From NCBI GenBank assembly GCA_024998685.1, contig JACOEH010000020.1:1-64000 (forward strand): a stretch of 64,000 nt of DNA, written 5' to 3'. The position numbers were made by a program, and so were the translations under genes. The DNA is from Nitrospira sp. Its GTDB lineage: Bacteria; Nitrospirota; Nitrospiria; Nitrospirales; Nitrospiraceae. Shown in pieces: positions 43,531 to 53,428 of the stretch. The first letter of the stretch is position 1; each line of letters opens with the position of its first letter. Under the pieces are notes generated by a model. It made no database searches. It saw only the letters and a program-made list of their open reading frames with translations, and was not told the DNA's origin.

Positions 43531-44658
43531 ATGAATCGTCGTAACTGGATCGGAACCGTCTTGCTTCTCGCATTGGTACTATCCACGGGCATCGGGTTGG
43601 TCGCCTGGAAGTACGAATCCATTCAAGACTCCGTCACGGCCTCTGCAAACCAACCGGAGCCGATGGAGTCTATTACCATCGCCGTCGCGCACGAGATGGA
43701 TCATCGCCAGACCACCACCTCTATCGGGACGGTTCTGGCCTTACGCTCGGTCATGCTGAAGAACGAACTTGCCGGGACTATCCGTGAGGTCCGGCTCACG
43801 CCGGGCCAGATCGTGGAAGCCGGCACCTTGCTGGTCGCGCTCGATGTTTCCGTCGAAGAAGCCGACCTCAAGGCACAAGAGGCTCAGGCCGCTCTTGCCA
43901 AAACGGTGCTCAATCGCCGACAGAACCTCAATCAAGAACTTGCCACCACTCAGGAGGAAATCGACCGGGCTCGCGCCGACTTGGATATTGCCCAGGCCCA
44001 GATCGCCCGTACCAAGGCGATCATCGCCAAGAAGACCATTCGTGCACCGTTCCGGGCACGTGTCGGGATCGCCGATGTTCACCCCGGTCAATACCTGGAC
44101 GAAGGAACCTTGCTCACAACGCTGCAGGGCGTGAGCGACGCGGTGCATGTGGATTTCACAGTGGCACAACAAGTCGCAGCCGGCTTACGGGACGGGGAGA
44201 TTGTCGAGGTGTTTGCGGCCGGCGAAGTTCCCGCCATCAGAGCCACCGTCGTCGCGCTCGATGCACGCGTCGATCCAACGACTCGGAATGCCATGGTGCG
44301 GGCACGGGTTGATAGTACGCGCTATATGCTGGCCCCCGGCGCATCCGTCCGGGTGCGTGTGCCGGTCGGGCCGCTCCGGAGAGCGGTCGTCATTCCAATC
44401 AACGCGTTACGCAAAGGACCGGGGGGCGATCAGGTGTTCGTGATCGCGCCGGATCAAGAGCAGAAGGCGCGGGCGCATGTGCGGTCCGTCGAAAGCGGCG
44501 CGATGGTCGGCGATCAGGTTGTGATCCACGCCGGACTCGGCGCCGGCGAAACAGTCGCCGCGTCAGGGTCGTTCAAGTTGCGTGAAGGCGTGCTCATCGC
44601 GGTCGCGGCTGAATTACCACAGAAGGAGGCCCACGCACAACCTGTCGGCCAAGATTGA
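43531..44658 (+). CDS. RND efflux periplasmic adaptor (MFP)
   Basis: 375 aa. Membrane anchor NWIGTVLLLALVLSTGIGLV, barrel-lipoyl half TSIGTVLALRSVMLKNELAG and TIREVRLTPGQIVEAGTLLV, helical hairpin QEEIDRARADLDIAQAQIAR, second lipoyl APFRARVGIADVHPGQYLDE, and a beta-barrel domain. Links inner-membrane pump and outer-membrane channel. GGAGGG stands before ATG 43,531. First gene of an operon of four (adaptor, pump, STAS-like, outer-membrane factor). Confidence 0.95.
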   Translation: MNRRNWIGTVLLLALVLSTGIGLVAWKYESIQDSVTASANQPEPMESITIAVAHEMDHRQTTTSIGTVLALRSVMLKNELAGTIREVRLTPGQIVEAGTLLVALDVSVEEADLKAQEAQAALAKTVLNRRQNLNQELATTQEEIDRARADLDIAQAQIARTKAIIAKKTIRAPFRARVGIADVHPGQYLDEGTLLTTLQGVSDAVHVDFTVAQQVAAGLRDGEIVEVFAAGEVPAIRATVVALDARVDPTTRNAMVRARVDSTRYMLAPGASVRVRVPVGPLRRAVVIPINALRKGPGGDQVFVIAPDQEQKARAHVRSVESGAMVGDQVVIHAGLGAGETVAASGSFKLREGVLIAVAAELPQKEAHAQPVGQD

Positions 44659-44695
44659 ACCGATCATCGTCGAGGAAGGAACGAGGCCATACCCC

Positions 44696-47600
44696 ATGCG
44701 TTCATTCACAGACATCTTCATCAAGCATCCGGTCCTTGCCGTTGTCGTCAATCTTGTCATCATCCTCGCCGGCTGGCGAGCGTTGACGTCCTTGCCTGTG
44801 CAGCAGTACCCCCAAATCGAGAGCTCGTCCGTGGTCATCACGACAGTCTATTACGGGGCGAGCGCCGAAACGGTTCGCGGATTTTTGAGCACGCCGATCG
44901 AGCGGGTCGTTTCCGCGATCAGCGGTGTCGACTACGTCGAATCGACCAGCCGGGCCGGTGTCAGCACCGTGACCGTGCATTTGAAGTTGAACCACAGCAG
45001 CACGGCAGCCCTAGCTGAAGTCACGGCGCGGCTCCAACAAGTGAGAGCGGAGTTGCCGACGGAAGCCGAGCCGCCCGTGATCGAACTGCAGCGCGCCGAT
45101 CGACCCTACGCCTCGTTCTATCTCAGCTTCGCCTCCAGCGAACGAACTGTGCCGGCCGTCACGGACTGGTTGTTGCGCACACTCCAGCCGCAATTGGCCA
45201 CGCTGGCCGGTATCCAGCGAGTCACCTTCGAAGGCGGGCGACAAATCGCCATGCGCATCTGGATTGATCCCGACCGCCTCGCATCCTTCAATCTGTCGCC
45301 CGGCGACGTACAGAACGCACTGCGGCGCAACAACTACCTGGCGGCGGTCGGGCGGACGAAGGGAAACTTCGCTCAGATCAACCTGCTCGCGAACACCGAC
45401 CTGCGCTCCGCCGCTGAGTTCGAAGAACTGATCGTCGCCGACCGAGGCGGGGCCATCGTCCGGCTAAAAGATATTGCGAAGGTCGAGCGCGAGGCCGAAG
45501 AAGCCGAGATGATCGCCAAGTACAACGCGACGGAAGGCGTGTACCTCGGGATCTGGCCGGTACCGGGCGTGAATGAAATCGAGGTCCAGCACCGATTGGT
45601 CGCCGAGATGGAGCGTATCCGTCCGACATTGCCGCCCGACATCGACATGCAGTTGGTGTGGGACGGCACGATGTTCATGCGGAATGCGCTCACGGAAATC
45701 ACGAAGACATTGTCTGAGACGATCTTGATCGTCGCCGTCGTCGTGTTCCTCTTTATGGGCTCGGTCCGAACCGCGCTGGTCCCCCTCGTCGCGATGCCGG
45801 TGTCGCTGATCGGCGCGGCTATCTTCATGGTTGCGTTCGGCTTCAGCCTCAATCTCCTGACGCTGCTCGCCATCGTCCTGTCGGTCGGGCTGGTCGTGGA
45901 CGACGCGATCGTCGTCGTCGAGAACGTCGAACGGCACGTGCGCCTCGGCAAGTCGCGGATCGACGCGGCCCTGATCGGCGCACGCGAGCTGCTCGGTCCG
46001 ATCATCGCCATGACGATCACGCTGGCGACGGTCTACACCCCGATCGGAGTCCAGGGCGGGTTGACCGGCTCGCTCTTCTTGGAGTTTGCCATCACGCTCG
46101 CCGTGGCGGTCGTGTTGTCGGGCGTCGTCGCCATCACGCTGTCACCGGTCATGAGCTCGCGGTTCGTGCATCCACAGGGCAAGGAAGGCCGGTTGACTGC
46201 CTTTGTCAATCGACGCTTCGAAGAGGTGCGCCGTATCTACACCTGGTTGCTCGATGTCGCGCTGACGATGCGTTGGGGCATCGTGGCGGCAGCGCTGCTG
46301 ATCATGATATCAATCTGGCCGCTGTATCTCTTTTCGCGCCAAGAACTCGCCCCCGTGGAGGATCAAAGCCACATCAGCTTGTTCTTCGAGGCGGCTCCCG
46401 ACTCGACGGTCGCCGCCAGCAATCGCGAACATCTGAATGTCGTCCAGGCCATCACGTCTCTTCCTGAAACGAAGTTCACCTGGTCGCTGACGACATCCTG
46501 GGGCGGGTTCGGCGGCTTAGTCGCAAAGGACTGGCACGAACGGACACGCTCGACCGAGCAAATGTACGGCGAGCTGTTCGGCCGGGTCTCTCAAGTGCCG
46601 GGCCTGCGAGTCTTCCCGCGTTTGGATCCGCCTTTGCCGACACCGGGTCAATACGACGTCGAACTACTCTTGCAGAGCGACCTGCCGATCGAACGATTGC
46701 TCGAGACGACGGGAGCAGTCCTGGCCGCCGGGTGGCAAAGCGGCATGTTCTTGTATGTGGACACCGACTTGAAGATCGACTTACCCGAGGCGCGTGTGGT
46801 GTTGGATCGAGAGCGGCTTGCCGATCTTGGGTTCGACCTGGCCGGAATCGGCCGTGAGCTCGGCACCATGCTCGGCGGCGCGTACGTGAACCGATTCAAC
46901 TACTTCGATCGAAGCTATAAGGTCATCCCGCAGCTCGGAGACAAGGACCGTTCGACCGTCGGTCCACTGCTCGATTTGAAGATCAAGACGCCGGGCGGGC
47001 AGCTGGTGCCGGTGTCGACGTTCACCCACATCGAAACGAGCACCGCGCCACGTACCTTGAACCGTTTTCAACAGCGCAACGCCGTGCGCATCTTCGGCGG
47101 CGTCAAGCCCGGCATCACGAAAGATCAAGGGCTGCGCATGCTGGAAGAGGCTGCGGCGAAGGCGACCAATCCTCCCGTCATGCTCGATTATGCGGGTGAG
47201 TCGAGACAGATCCGCCAAGAGAGCGCTGCATTGACCGTCACACTGGGCTTCGCCGTCGTGCTCATTTATTTGGTATTGGCCGCTCAGTTCCAGAGCTTCC
47301 GTGATCCACTGATCGTCTTGTTGGGCTCGGTACCGCTTGCGATCTCCGGCGCACTGGTGTTCACTTTCCTGGACCTCACGACGATCAACATCTATTCGCA
47401 AGTCGGCCTGATCACGCTGGTGGGATTGATCGCAAAAAACGGCATCCTGATCGTGGAATTCGCCAACAAACTGCAGGCGAGCGGCCTCTCACGGATCGCG
47501 GCGGTGCGTGAAGCGGCCTTGACCAGGCTGCGGCCGGTGCTGATGACCTCCGCCGCCACCGTGTTCGGACACCTTCCCTTGGTGCTGGCCTCTGGACCGG

Positions 47601-47785
47601 GAGCCGCGGCCCGCAACAGTATTGGGACGGTATTGGTCTCAGGAATGACCGTCGGCACGATCTTCACGCTGTTCGTTGTGCCCGTGTTTTACTCACTGAT
47701 CGCTGCACAACACCAGCCGGCTCTAGAACCTGAAGCGATCCCACTCGATGCCGATGATGAGAAGCTGCTCACGGTGGGAGCATAG
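44696..47785 (+). CDS. RND efflux pump permease (HAE-1 like)
   Basis: 1029 aa. Proton-driven exporter. N-terminal TM1 (FIKHPVLAVVVNLVIILAGW), periplasmic loop 1 with GASAETVRGFLSTPIERVVS, TM4 LLAIVLSVGLVVDDAIVVVE carrying the proton-relay Asp pair, TM region EFAITLAVAVVLSGVVAITL, second periplasmic loop, and TM11 QVGLITLVGLIAKNGILIVE then PVLMTSAATVFGHLPLVLA. Drug or amphiphile substrates; it lacks the metal-specific motif of HME pumps. Start ATG 44,696, where the family begins; GAGG lies 11 bases upstream. Confidence 0.96.
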   Translation: MRSFTDIFIKHPVLAVVVNLVIILAGWRALTSLPVQQYPQIESSSVVITTVYYGASAETVRGFLSTPIERVVSAISGVDYVESTSRAGVSTVTVHLKLNHSSTAALAEVTARLQQVRAELPTEAEPPVIELQRADRPYASFYLSFASSERTVPAVTDWLLRTLQPQLATLAGIQRVTFEGGRQIAMRIWIDPDRLASFNLSPGDVQNALRRNNYLAAVGRTKGNFAQINLLANTDLRSAAEFEELIVADRGGAIVRLKDIAKVEREAEEAEMIAKYNATEGVYLGIWPVPGVNEIEVQHRLVAEMERIRPTLPPDIDMQLVWDGTMFMRNALTEITKTLSETILIVAVVVFLFMGSVRTALVPLVAMPVSLIGAAIFMVAFGFSLNLLTLLAIVLSVGLVVDDAIVVVENVERHVRLGKSRIDAALIGARELLGPIIAMTITLATVYTPIGVQGGLTGSLFLEFAITLAVAVVLSGVVAITLSPVMSSRFVHPQGKEGRLTAFVNRRFEEVRRIYTWLLDVALTMRWGIVAAALLIMISIWPLYLFSRQELAPVEDQSHISLFFEAAPDSTVAASNREHLNVVQAITSLPETKFTWSLTTSWGGFGGLVAKDWHERTRSTEQMYGELFGRVSQVPGLRVFPRLDPPLPTPGQYDVELLLQSDLPIERLLETTGAVLAAGWQSGMFLYVDTDLKIDLPEARVVLDRERLADLGFDLAGIGRELGTMLGGAYVNRFNYFDRSYKVIPQLGDKDRSTVGPLLDLKIKTPGGQLVPVSTFTHIETSTAPRTLNRFQQRNAVRIFGGVKPGITKDQGLRMLEEAAAKATNPPVMLDYAGESRQIRQESAALTVTLGFAVVLIYLVLAAQFQSFRDPLIVLLGSVPLAISGALVFTFLDLTTINIYSQVGLITLVGLIAKNGILIVEFANKLQASGLSRIAAVREAALTRLRPVLMTSAATVFGHLPLVLASGPGAAARNSIGTVLVSGMTVGTIFTLFVVPVFYSLIAAQHQPALEPEAIPLDADDEKLLTVGA

Positions 47786-47815
47786 AACCGAAGGAACGTT
47801 CGAAAAATATTTGCC

Positions 47816-48094
47816 ATGTTGAAGATTACTTCGGAGAAGGATCGAAATTCGGTGCGACTCAGACTGGAGGGCAGCTTGACCGGACCATGGGTCGGTGAAC
47901 TCGAGCATGAGTGGCGAACCATTCAACCGGCCGAAGCCGTCTCTCCCGTCGTGGATCTCACGAACGTGACCTTTGTGGGAGAGGACGGCAAGCTTCTCCT
48001 CAAGCGGATGTGGCGAGAGGGAGTTCAATTGATCGCAGCAGGATGCTGCACCGGTCATCTTGTGGAAGAGATCACCCGCTCACGACCGAATTAG
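47816..48094 (+). CDS. STAS-like small protein in the efflux operon
   Basis: 92 aa: MLKITSEKDRNSVRLRLEGS, LTGPWVGELEHEWRTIQPAE, SPVVDLTNVTFVGEDGKLLL, KRMWREGVQLIAAGC. The alternating strand/helix order and the DLTNVTFVGEDG loop (analogous to the phosphoserine region of anti-sigma antagonists, here Glu-Asp) fit a STAS domain. It has no partner kinase in the window. Inserted between pump and channel genes, it could tune the pump by protein-protein contact. No ribosome site near ATG 47,816. Confidence 0.65.
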   Translation: MLKITSEKDRNSVRLRLEGSLTGPWVGELEHEWRTIQPAEAVSPVVDLTNVTFVGEDGKLLLKRMWREGVQLIAAGCCTGHLVEEITRSRPN

Positions 48095-48118
48095 ATCCTC
48101 AATCCGATACAGAACAAA

Positions 48119-49570
48119 ATGATGGAACGCATCTTACGCACAATCAGTCTCTTGATAGGGTCCAGCTTGCTCGTGGCCTGCGCCGTCGGACCGGACTATA
48201 CCAGGCCGGAACTTTCCCCACCGGCATCATTCAGGATGGCCAGCGCTGAGGCAGAAGGTGAGTCCTTCGCGAATTTGCCCTGGTGGGAGCTGCTTCAGGA
48301 CCAGGCGCTTCACGATCTGATCCAGACGGCTCTCCGAGAGAACAAGGATCTCAAACGCGCGGTCGCCTCTGTCGAAGAATTCCAAGCGCGTCTATTCGTC
48401 GCCAGGATGGACTTTGCCCCAAAGGCCGACATCACAGGCAACGCACCGATTATGGGACGGAAGGCAGAATTTCTGTTCCCGGGCTTTCCGAACCCGTTCA
48501 ACTATTATCTCCAAGGCAATCTCGCCTGGGAACTCGACATCTGGGGTCGCATCCGGCGATCCAATGAAGCAGCTCGCGGCGATCTTCTGGCGCGCGAAGA
48601 AGCCCGGCGAGCCGTGGTCTTGCAGCTCGTCAGCGGGATCGCAGAAGCTTACTTTGACCTCTTGCAGTTCGACCGACAACTCGAAATCGCCAGACGCACG
48701 TATCAGTCGTGGCAAGAATCGGTGAGGATCGCTCAGGCGCGTCTGAGGGAAGGCGTCATCGCCAAGCTCGACCTCGATCAATTCACATCGGAGCGGGCCA
48801 ACGCGGCGGCGCGGGTCGCGGAATTGGAACGGCAAATGGTGCAGAAAGAAAATCAACTGAGCGCGCTCTTAGGGCGTAATCCCGGTCAAATCGCCCGCGG
48901 CCGCTCCCTGACGGAGCAGGTGCTGCCACCCAGCGTTCCCGCCGGGCTCCCATCGGAGCTGCTACAACGGAGGCCGGACCTCGTGCAAGCCGAACAGGAT
49001 CTGGCGGCGGTGACGGCGAGAATCGGTGCAGCCAAGGCGGACCGGTTTCCGAAACTCACCATCACCGGCATTTTGGGCGTCGCCAGTCCGCAGTTTTCTC
49101 GCCTTATTGCGAACGAAACCTCATTCGGCGTCGCCGGTCCCAGTCTGGCCGGTCCCTTGTTGAATGCACAAGCTCTCGGATTCCAGCAGGAAGCCGTCGA
49201 AGCGCAAGCCAGGCAAGCACTGGCCCAGTACGAGCAGTCAATCCTCGTCGCGTTCAAGGAAGTGGAGAACGCCCTGGTCGCAGTACGGACCGCCCGGGAG
49301 CAGCGGAATGCACAGGCCGAACAGGTCGAGTCGCTTCAATCCGCCTTTCGCCAAGCCACGCTCCGCTACAAGAGCGGACTCGCTCATTATCTGGACGTGT
49401 TGATTGCCCAGCGCAATCTGTTCGAGGCCGAACTGTCGTTGACGAGCACACACCGGCTTCACCTTGTGTCGATTGTCCAACTGTACAAGGCCCTGGGCGG
49501 CGGTTGGTCGCCCAAGGATTCCGCTCAACAGATGCCGGCGGCCAACGTCGCCGAAGCCCGGAAGGGTTGA
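48119..49570 (+). CDS. Outer-membrane efflux lipoprotein (NodT/OprM type)
   Basis: 483 aa. Lipobox LLVACAVGPDYTRPELSPPA, then two OEP repeats, helix-rich: DLIQTALRENKDLKRAVASV, NLAWELDIWGRIRRSNEAAR, ARLREGVIAKLDLDQFTSER, and in the second ELLQRRPDLVQAEQDLAAVT, SILVAFKEVENALVAVRTAR, HYLDVLIAQRNLFEAELSLT. Forms a trimeric channel with the adaptor and pump upstream. Last gene of the operon. No good ribosome site at the ATG, suggesting coupling to upstream translation. Confidence 0.95.
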   Translation: MMERILRTISLLIGSSLLVACAVGPDYTRPELSPPASFRMASAEAEGESFANLPWWELLQDQALHDLIQTALRENKDLKRAVASVEEFQARLFVARMDFAPKADITGNAPIMGRKAEFLFPGFPNPFNYYLQGNLAWELDIWGRIRRSNEAARGDLLAREEARRAVVLQLVSGIAEAYFDLLQFDRQLEIARRTYQSWQESVRIAQARLREGVIAKLDLDQFTSERANAAARVAELERQMVQKENQLSALLGRNPGQIARGRSLTEQVLPPSVPAGLPSELLQRRPDLVQAEQDLAAVTARIGAAKADRFPKLTITGILGVASPQFSRLIANETSFGVAGPSLAGPLLNAQALGFQQEAVEAQARQALAQYEQSILVAFKEVENALVAVRTAREQRNAQAEQVESLQSAFRQATLRYKSGLAHYLDVLIAQRNLFEAELSLTSTHRLHLVSIVQLYKALGGGWSPKDSAQQMPAANVAEARKG

Positions 49571-49659
49571 ATCCAAGTGATCCTCTATAGTTGTTCGGCG
49601 CCGTCAATGCTCTAAATAGCTTGGGATCCATCGGTCGAGTACTTCACGCAATTGTAGCC

Positions 49660-49844
49660 GTGCCTTCGATACCGTCGATTCTCCAGTTCATCCGATGGAC
49701 GAAGCAAGCACATTCGCACCGCAATTTCTGCCGTCTGACGAAGAGATTCGCCGTCTTCAATGGTGGTTGCACGCAGAAATGATCGTGGTCGTTTTCATCC
49801 CGTTTCTCGCAGCCGGTATGGCGCGCGGCGTGATGCTCTCATAG
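49660..49844 (+). pseudogene. Remnant of a DUF2214-like membrane protein gene
   Basis: Two frames together encode the C-terminus of a DUF2214-type protein: PSIPSILQFIRWTKQA in one and, shifted at about 49,698, FLPSDEEIRRLQWWLHAEMI plus VVVFIPFLAAGMARG in the other, ending TAG 49,844. The upstream three-quarters of the gene are absent. Lies in the gap between efflux operon and YciI gene. Confidence 0.55.
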
Positions 49845-49990
49845 CCGCCTGTTACGTATAGAAATTACAAAGCGTTTTCGAAACGACTAGGAACATTGAA
49901 GATCGATGTCGATTTCAGGCCTACTTGTTCGACTATAGATAAACGGAAGCATCGGTCACACCGACGAATGAGACGGCATAGGAGGTTGAT

Positions 49991-50416
49991 ATGCGATTCA
50001 TGGTCATTGTGAAAGCGACAAAAGAGTCGGAAGCGGGGGGCATGCCGAGTACACAACTGCTGACCGAAATGGGCAAATTCAACGAGGAACTGGTAAAGGC
50101 GGGGGTGATGCTCGCGGGCGAAGGGCTCCAGCCGAGTTCGAAGGGTGCGCGCGTCAGATTTTCGGGAAACAAGCGCACCGTGATCGACGGCCCTTTTGCA
50201 GAAACCAAAGAGCTTATTGCCGGCTATTGGCTCTGGCAGGTGAAATCGAAGGAAGAGGCGATCGAATGGGTCAAGCGCTGCCCCAACCCCATGCCGGGAG
50301 AATCCGAGATCGAAATTCGTCAAGTCTTCGAAGCAGACGACTTCGGCGCCGAGTTCACGCCTGAACTGCGAGCGCAAGAAGAACGATTGGGTGCAGAGAC
50401 GACCCAAAAGAAATAG
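49991..50416 (+). CDS. YciI/DGPF-domain protein (second copy)
   Basis: 141 aa. MRFMVIVKATKESEAGGMPS, KAGVMLAGEGLQPSSKGARV, the signature VIDGPFAETKELIAGYWLWQ, EEAIEWVKRCPNP and GESEIEIRQVFEADDFG. Longer than the 26,749 paralog by an acidic C-terminal tail. AGGAGG precedes ATG 49,991. Function unknown; dehydratase-like or ligand-binding. First of a row of small plus-strand genes. Confidence 0.92.
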   Translation: MRFMVIVKATKESEAGGMPSTQLLTEMGKFNEELVKAGVMLAGEGLQPSSKGARVRFSGNKRTVIDGPFAETKELIAGYWLWQVKSKEEAIEWVKRCPNPMPGESEIEIRQVFEADDFGAEFTPELRAQEERLGAETTQKK

Positions 50417-50571
50417 AGACGTCTCGCTCGAAAACCAAGACCCAGCGAGCGGTGGCTGCGCAATCAACGGTACTTTCCCGACGTGCACGTTGCCGGCAAA
50501 CCGGCTTACGCGACCGACCATCGATAGTATCGAATGCAGTGTAGTTCAAAACTTAACAACAGGAGGCCGCC

Positions 50572-51171
50572 ATGCAGTTGAAACAATTGGCAGTGACCAC
50601 GCTGTGTATCATGCTGACTGCCGTACCGGTTTTCGCGAAAGAGAAAAAGCATGAGAAAGCAATGGACCCCCAAGAGATGATGGAGGTGTGGAAGAAACTG
50701 GCCCAGCCGGGCGAGCCGCACAAACTATTTGCCGGCCTTGCCGGCAGTTGGACAACACAGACGAAGGAATGGATGGAGCCGGGCAAGCCGCCGACGGAAT
50801 CTACGGGCACAGCAGAGATCAAGACGCTGCTCGAAGGACGATTTCTTTATCAGGAGTATACCGCTCAAATGATGGGACAGCCTTACTCAGGTGTCGGCAT
50901 AGACGGATATGACAACCTGACTAAGAAATATGTCACGGTCTGGATCGATACAATGAGCACCGGCATCTTCTTCATGGAAGGCACTACAAGCCCGGACGGC
51001 AAGACCATTACCTTGCGCGGTTCACATCCCGAGCCCGGTGGCGGCAAGATGACACATCGTGCCGTTTGGAAAATCGTCGACAACGACAACCAGACTTTTG
51101 AGATGTACGGCGCCCACGGCAAGGAAAAGGAAATGAAGTTCCTCGAGATCATCTATACTAGAAAACCGTAA
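50572..51171 (+). CDS. DUF1579 family exported protein
   Basis: 199 aa. Signal peptide ending TAVPVFAKEK; then DUF1579: PQEMMEVWKKLAQPGEPHKL, FAGLAGSWTTQTKEWMEPGK, GRFLYQEYTAQMMGQPYSGV, GIDGYDNLTKKYVTVWIDTM and FEMYGAHGKEKEMKFLEIIY. A lipocalin-like beta barrel probably binding a hydrophobic ligand in the periplasm. AGGAGG before ATG 50,572. The 3' end of another copy is at 53,429. Confidence 0.9.
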   Translation: MQLKQLAVTTLCIMLTAVPVFAKEKKHEKAMDPQEMMEVWKKLAQPGEPHKLFAGLAGSWTTQTKEWMEPGKPPTESTGTAEIKTLLEGRFLYQEYTAQMMGQPYSGVGIDGYDNLTKKYVTVWIDTMSTGIFFMEGTTSPDGKTITLRGSHPEPGGGKMTHRAVWKIVDNDNQTFEMYGAHGKEKEMKFLEIIYTRKP

Positions 51172-51359
51172 TCGAGAAGCTGAGAGCAAATCACGAACGG
51201 CGTATGGCACGAGAATGAAAGAGCAGCTGTATGTCTTTCGCTCTTCCGATGAACTCTGAAGCGCCCTTCGTTCCGCTGTCGATTTTCTTGCGGTCGGACG
51301 ACTAGCTTACGAGAGGTGTGGACGTCGAAAACCGGTCATCGAAAGAAAGGAGCCATGCA

Positions 51360-52541
51360 ATGAGCAGTGTTCGAGTACTGGTCGGCACCCGCAAGGGTGC
51401 ATTCATTCTTACATCCGACGGCGCTCGCAAGCGGTGGGATGTGCAAGGGCCGCACTTCGGAGGATGGGAGCTGTACCACCTCAAGGGCTCACCGGCTGAT
51501 CCGAATCGACTGTATGCCTCTCAAACCAGTAGCTGGTTCGGGCAAGTCATTCAACGCTCGGATGACGGCGGGAAAACCTGGAGTGCGCCCGGGACCAAAC
51601 CGGAAGATCTCATGGGATCCGACGGCATGCCGAAGGGTGAGAGCAACATGTTTCTCTACGATACCTCTGCGGAAACAGGGAAACCGCTCACGACACACCA
51701 ACATTATGACGGCTCGCAACGCCCATGGGAATTCAAACGGGTATGGCATCTCGAACCGTCATTGACTGATCCTGATACGGTCTACGCCGGCGTCGAGGAT
51801 GCGGCCTTATTCCGTTCGACCGATGGTGGGCATACCTGGCATGAGCTTGCCGGGCTACGCGAGGTGAAAGGAAATCTGTGGCAGCCCGGCGCCGGAGGGA
51901 TGTGTTTGCATACGGTCGTCCTGGACCGGACAAATCCTCAACGTATCTATATTGCCATCTCCGCGGCCGGCGCATTCCGAACCGATGACGGTGGCAAGAC
52001 ATGGCGGGCGATCAACCGCGGCTTGAAATCGCAATTTGAGTTGCCGGATCCGGATGCAGATGTCGGCCATTGCGTACACAATATCACCATGCATGCATCA
52101 CGCCCGAATGTGCTGTTCATGCAGAAGCACTGGGATGTGTTGCGGAGCGACGATGCCGGCGGGTCCTGGCACGAAATCAGCGGCAACTTGCCGAGCGATT
52201 TCGGATTCCCGATCGCCGTCCATGCCCATGAACCGAATACGGTCTATGTCGTTCCCATTAAGAGCGACTCCGAACACTATCCACCGGAAGGCAAGCTGCG
52301 CGTGTATCGTAGCCGCACAGGAGGCAATGAGTGGAAAGCGCTGACGGAGGGCCTGCCGCAAGAGAATTGCTACGTCAATATATTGCGTGACGCGATGACC
52401 GTCGATCAGCTTGATCCCTGCGGCATCTATTTTGGAACAACAGGAGGCCAGGTCTATGGCTCCATCGATGACGGTGACAATTGGGCACCCATCGTCCGGG
52501 ACTTGCCCGCAGTGCTCTCCGTCGAAGTGCAAACACTCTAA
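51360..52541 (+). CDS. BNR/WD40-like beta-propeller (exo-alpha-sialidase-like) protein
   Basis: 393 aa. Six or seven propeller blades with BNR Asp-box type S-x-D-G-G-x-T-W motifs: [54 protein letters not shown] and [11 protein letters not shown]. No signal peptide, so cytoplasmic. Start ATG 51,360, with AAAGGAG nine bases upstream. The gene is followed by a MoaD/ThiS-like gene, a pairing common in many bacteria, though its role is unknown to me. Not a true sialidase on this evidence. Confidence 0.88.
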   Translation: MSSVRVLVGTRKGAFILTSDGARKRWDVQGPHFGGWELYHLKGSPADPNRLYASQTSSWFGQVIQRSDDGGKTWSAPGTKPEDLMGSDGMPKGESNMFLYDTSAETGKPLTTHQHYDGSQRPWEFKRVWHLEPSLTDPDTVYAGVEDAALFRSTDGGHTWHELAGLREVKGNLWQPGAGGMCLHTVVLDRTNPQRIYIAISAAGAFRTDDGGKTWRAINRGLKSQFELPDPDADVGHCVHNITMHASRPNVLFMQKHWDVLRSDDAGGSWHEISGNLPSDFGFPIAVHAHEPNTVYVVPIKSDSEHYPPEGKLRVYRSRTGGNEWKALTEGLPQENCYVNILRDAMTVDQLDPCGIYFGTTGGQVYGSIDDGDNWAPIVRDLPAVLSVEVQTL

Positions 52542-52597
52542 AGAAACGTGAAGCGTTCGATCCCACGAGATACGAAATACGAACGACGAGATACAAA

Positions 52598-52894
52598 ATG
52601 ATCCGAATCATATTGCCGCAACATTTGCGGACCCTGGCGCGCGTCAACGGTGAAGTGGCCCTTGAGGTCAACGGTCCGGTGACGCAACGCGCGGTCCTTG
52701 ATGCGCTTGAAGCGCATTATCCGATGTTACGCGGGACCATCCGTGATCACGTCACACACAAGCGCCGGGCATTCGTGCGCTTTTTCGCCTGCGAGCAGGA
52801 CCTCTCTCATGAGTCGCCGGATATGCCGCTGCCCGACGCCATTGTAACGGGAAGCGAGCCGTTCCTGATCGTGGGGGCTATGGCAGGAGGATAG
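52598..52894 (+). CDS. MoaD/ThiS-family ubiquitin-like protein
   Basis: 98 aa. Beta-grasp fold: [40 protein letters not shown], and the C-terminus [10 protein letters not shown]. The terminal Gly-Gly is the site for adenylylation and thiocarboxylation in sulfur-carrier proteins. Placed 56 bases after the propeller gene, it may be a sulfur carrier for an unidentified pathway; no MoaE, ThiF or ThiG is in the window. Confidence 0.9.
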   Translation: MIRIILPQHLRTLARVNGEVALEVNGPVTQRAVLDALEAHYPMLRGTIRDHVTHKRRAFVRFFACEQDLSHESPDMPLPDAIVTGSEPFLIVGAMAGG

Positions 52895-52954
52895 TTACCG
52901 CAATATAGAAACCAAGAATACGTCGCCCGAACATTCAACCGAAAGGAGAAATCC

Positions 52955-53422
52955 ATGGACAAGCCAGTCAAGCCGATTCCAGATGGAATGCATACGGTGA
53001 CCCCGCACTTGGTGTGCGCCGGGGCTGCCAAGGCGATTGAATTTTACAAGAAGGCTTTCAACGCGGTGGAGTTGGGTAAGGTACCCGGACCGGAAGGAAA
53101 ACTTCTTCATGCCTTGATCCGAATCGGTGACTCTCCCGTCATGCTCGTCGATGAATTTCCGGATCACCACTCACTCGGGCCGAAGTCGCTTAAAGGTTCG
53201 CCCGTCACGATCCATCTCTATGTCCAGGATGTGGAGGCGGTCTTCAACCAAGCCGTGGCAACGGGTGCGACAGTCACGATGCCGGTCGCCGACATGTTCT
53301 GGGGAGATCGTTACGGCCTGCTGGAAGACCCCTTTGGTCACCACTGGTCGATCGCCACGCATATTCGAGACGTCAGCCCGGAAGAATTGAAAGAGGCGGC
53401 ACGAAAAGTCTGCGGCTCATAG
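52955..53422 (+). CDS. VOC-family (glyoxalase/PhnB-like) protein
   Basis: 155 aa. GMHTVTPHLVCAGAAKAIEF, YKKAFNAVELGKVPGPEGKL, LHALIRIGDSPVMLVDEFPD, then the second betaalphabetabetabeta unit VTIHLYVQDVEAVFNQAVAT and DRYGLLEDPFGHHWSIATHI. Paired VOC modules forming a metal or ligand pocket (HIS and GLU residues visible). Reaction unknown. AAAGGAG before ATG 52,955. Confidence 0.92.
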   Translation: MDKPVKPIPDGMHTVTPHLVCAGAAKAIEFYKKAFNAVELGKVPGPEGKLLHALIRIGDSPVMLVDEFPDHHSLGPKSLKGSPVTIHLYVQDVEAVFNQAVATGATVTMPVADMFWGDRYGLLEDPFGHHWSIATHIRDVSPEELKEAARKVCGS

Positions 53423-53428
53423 TTCTAC

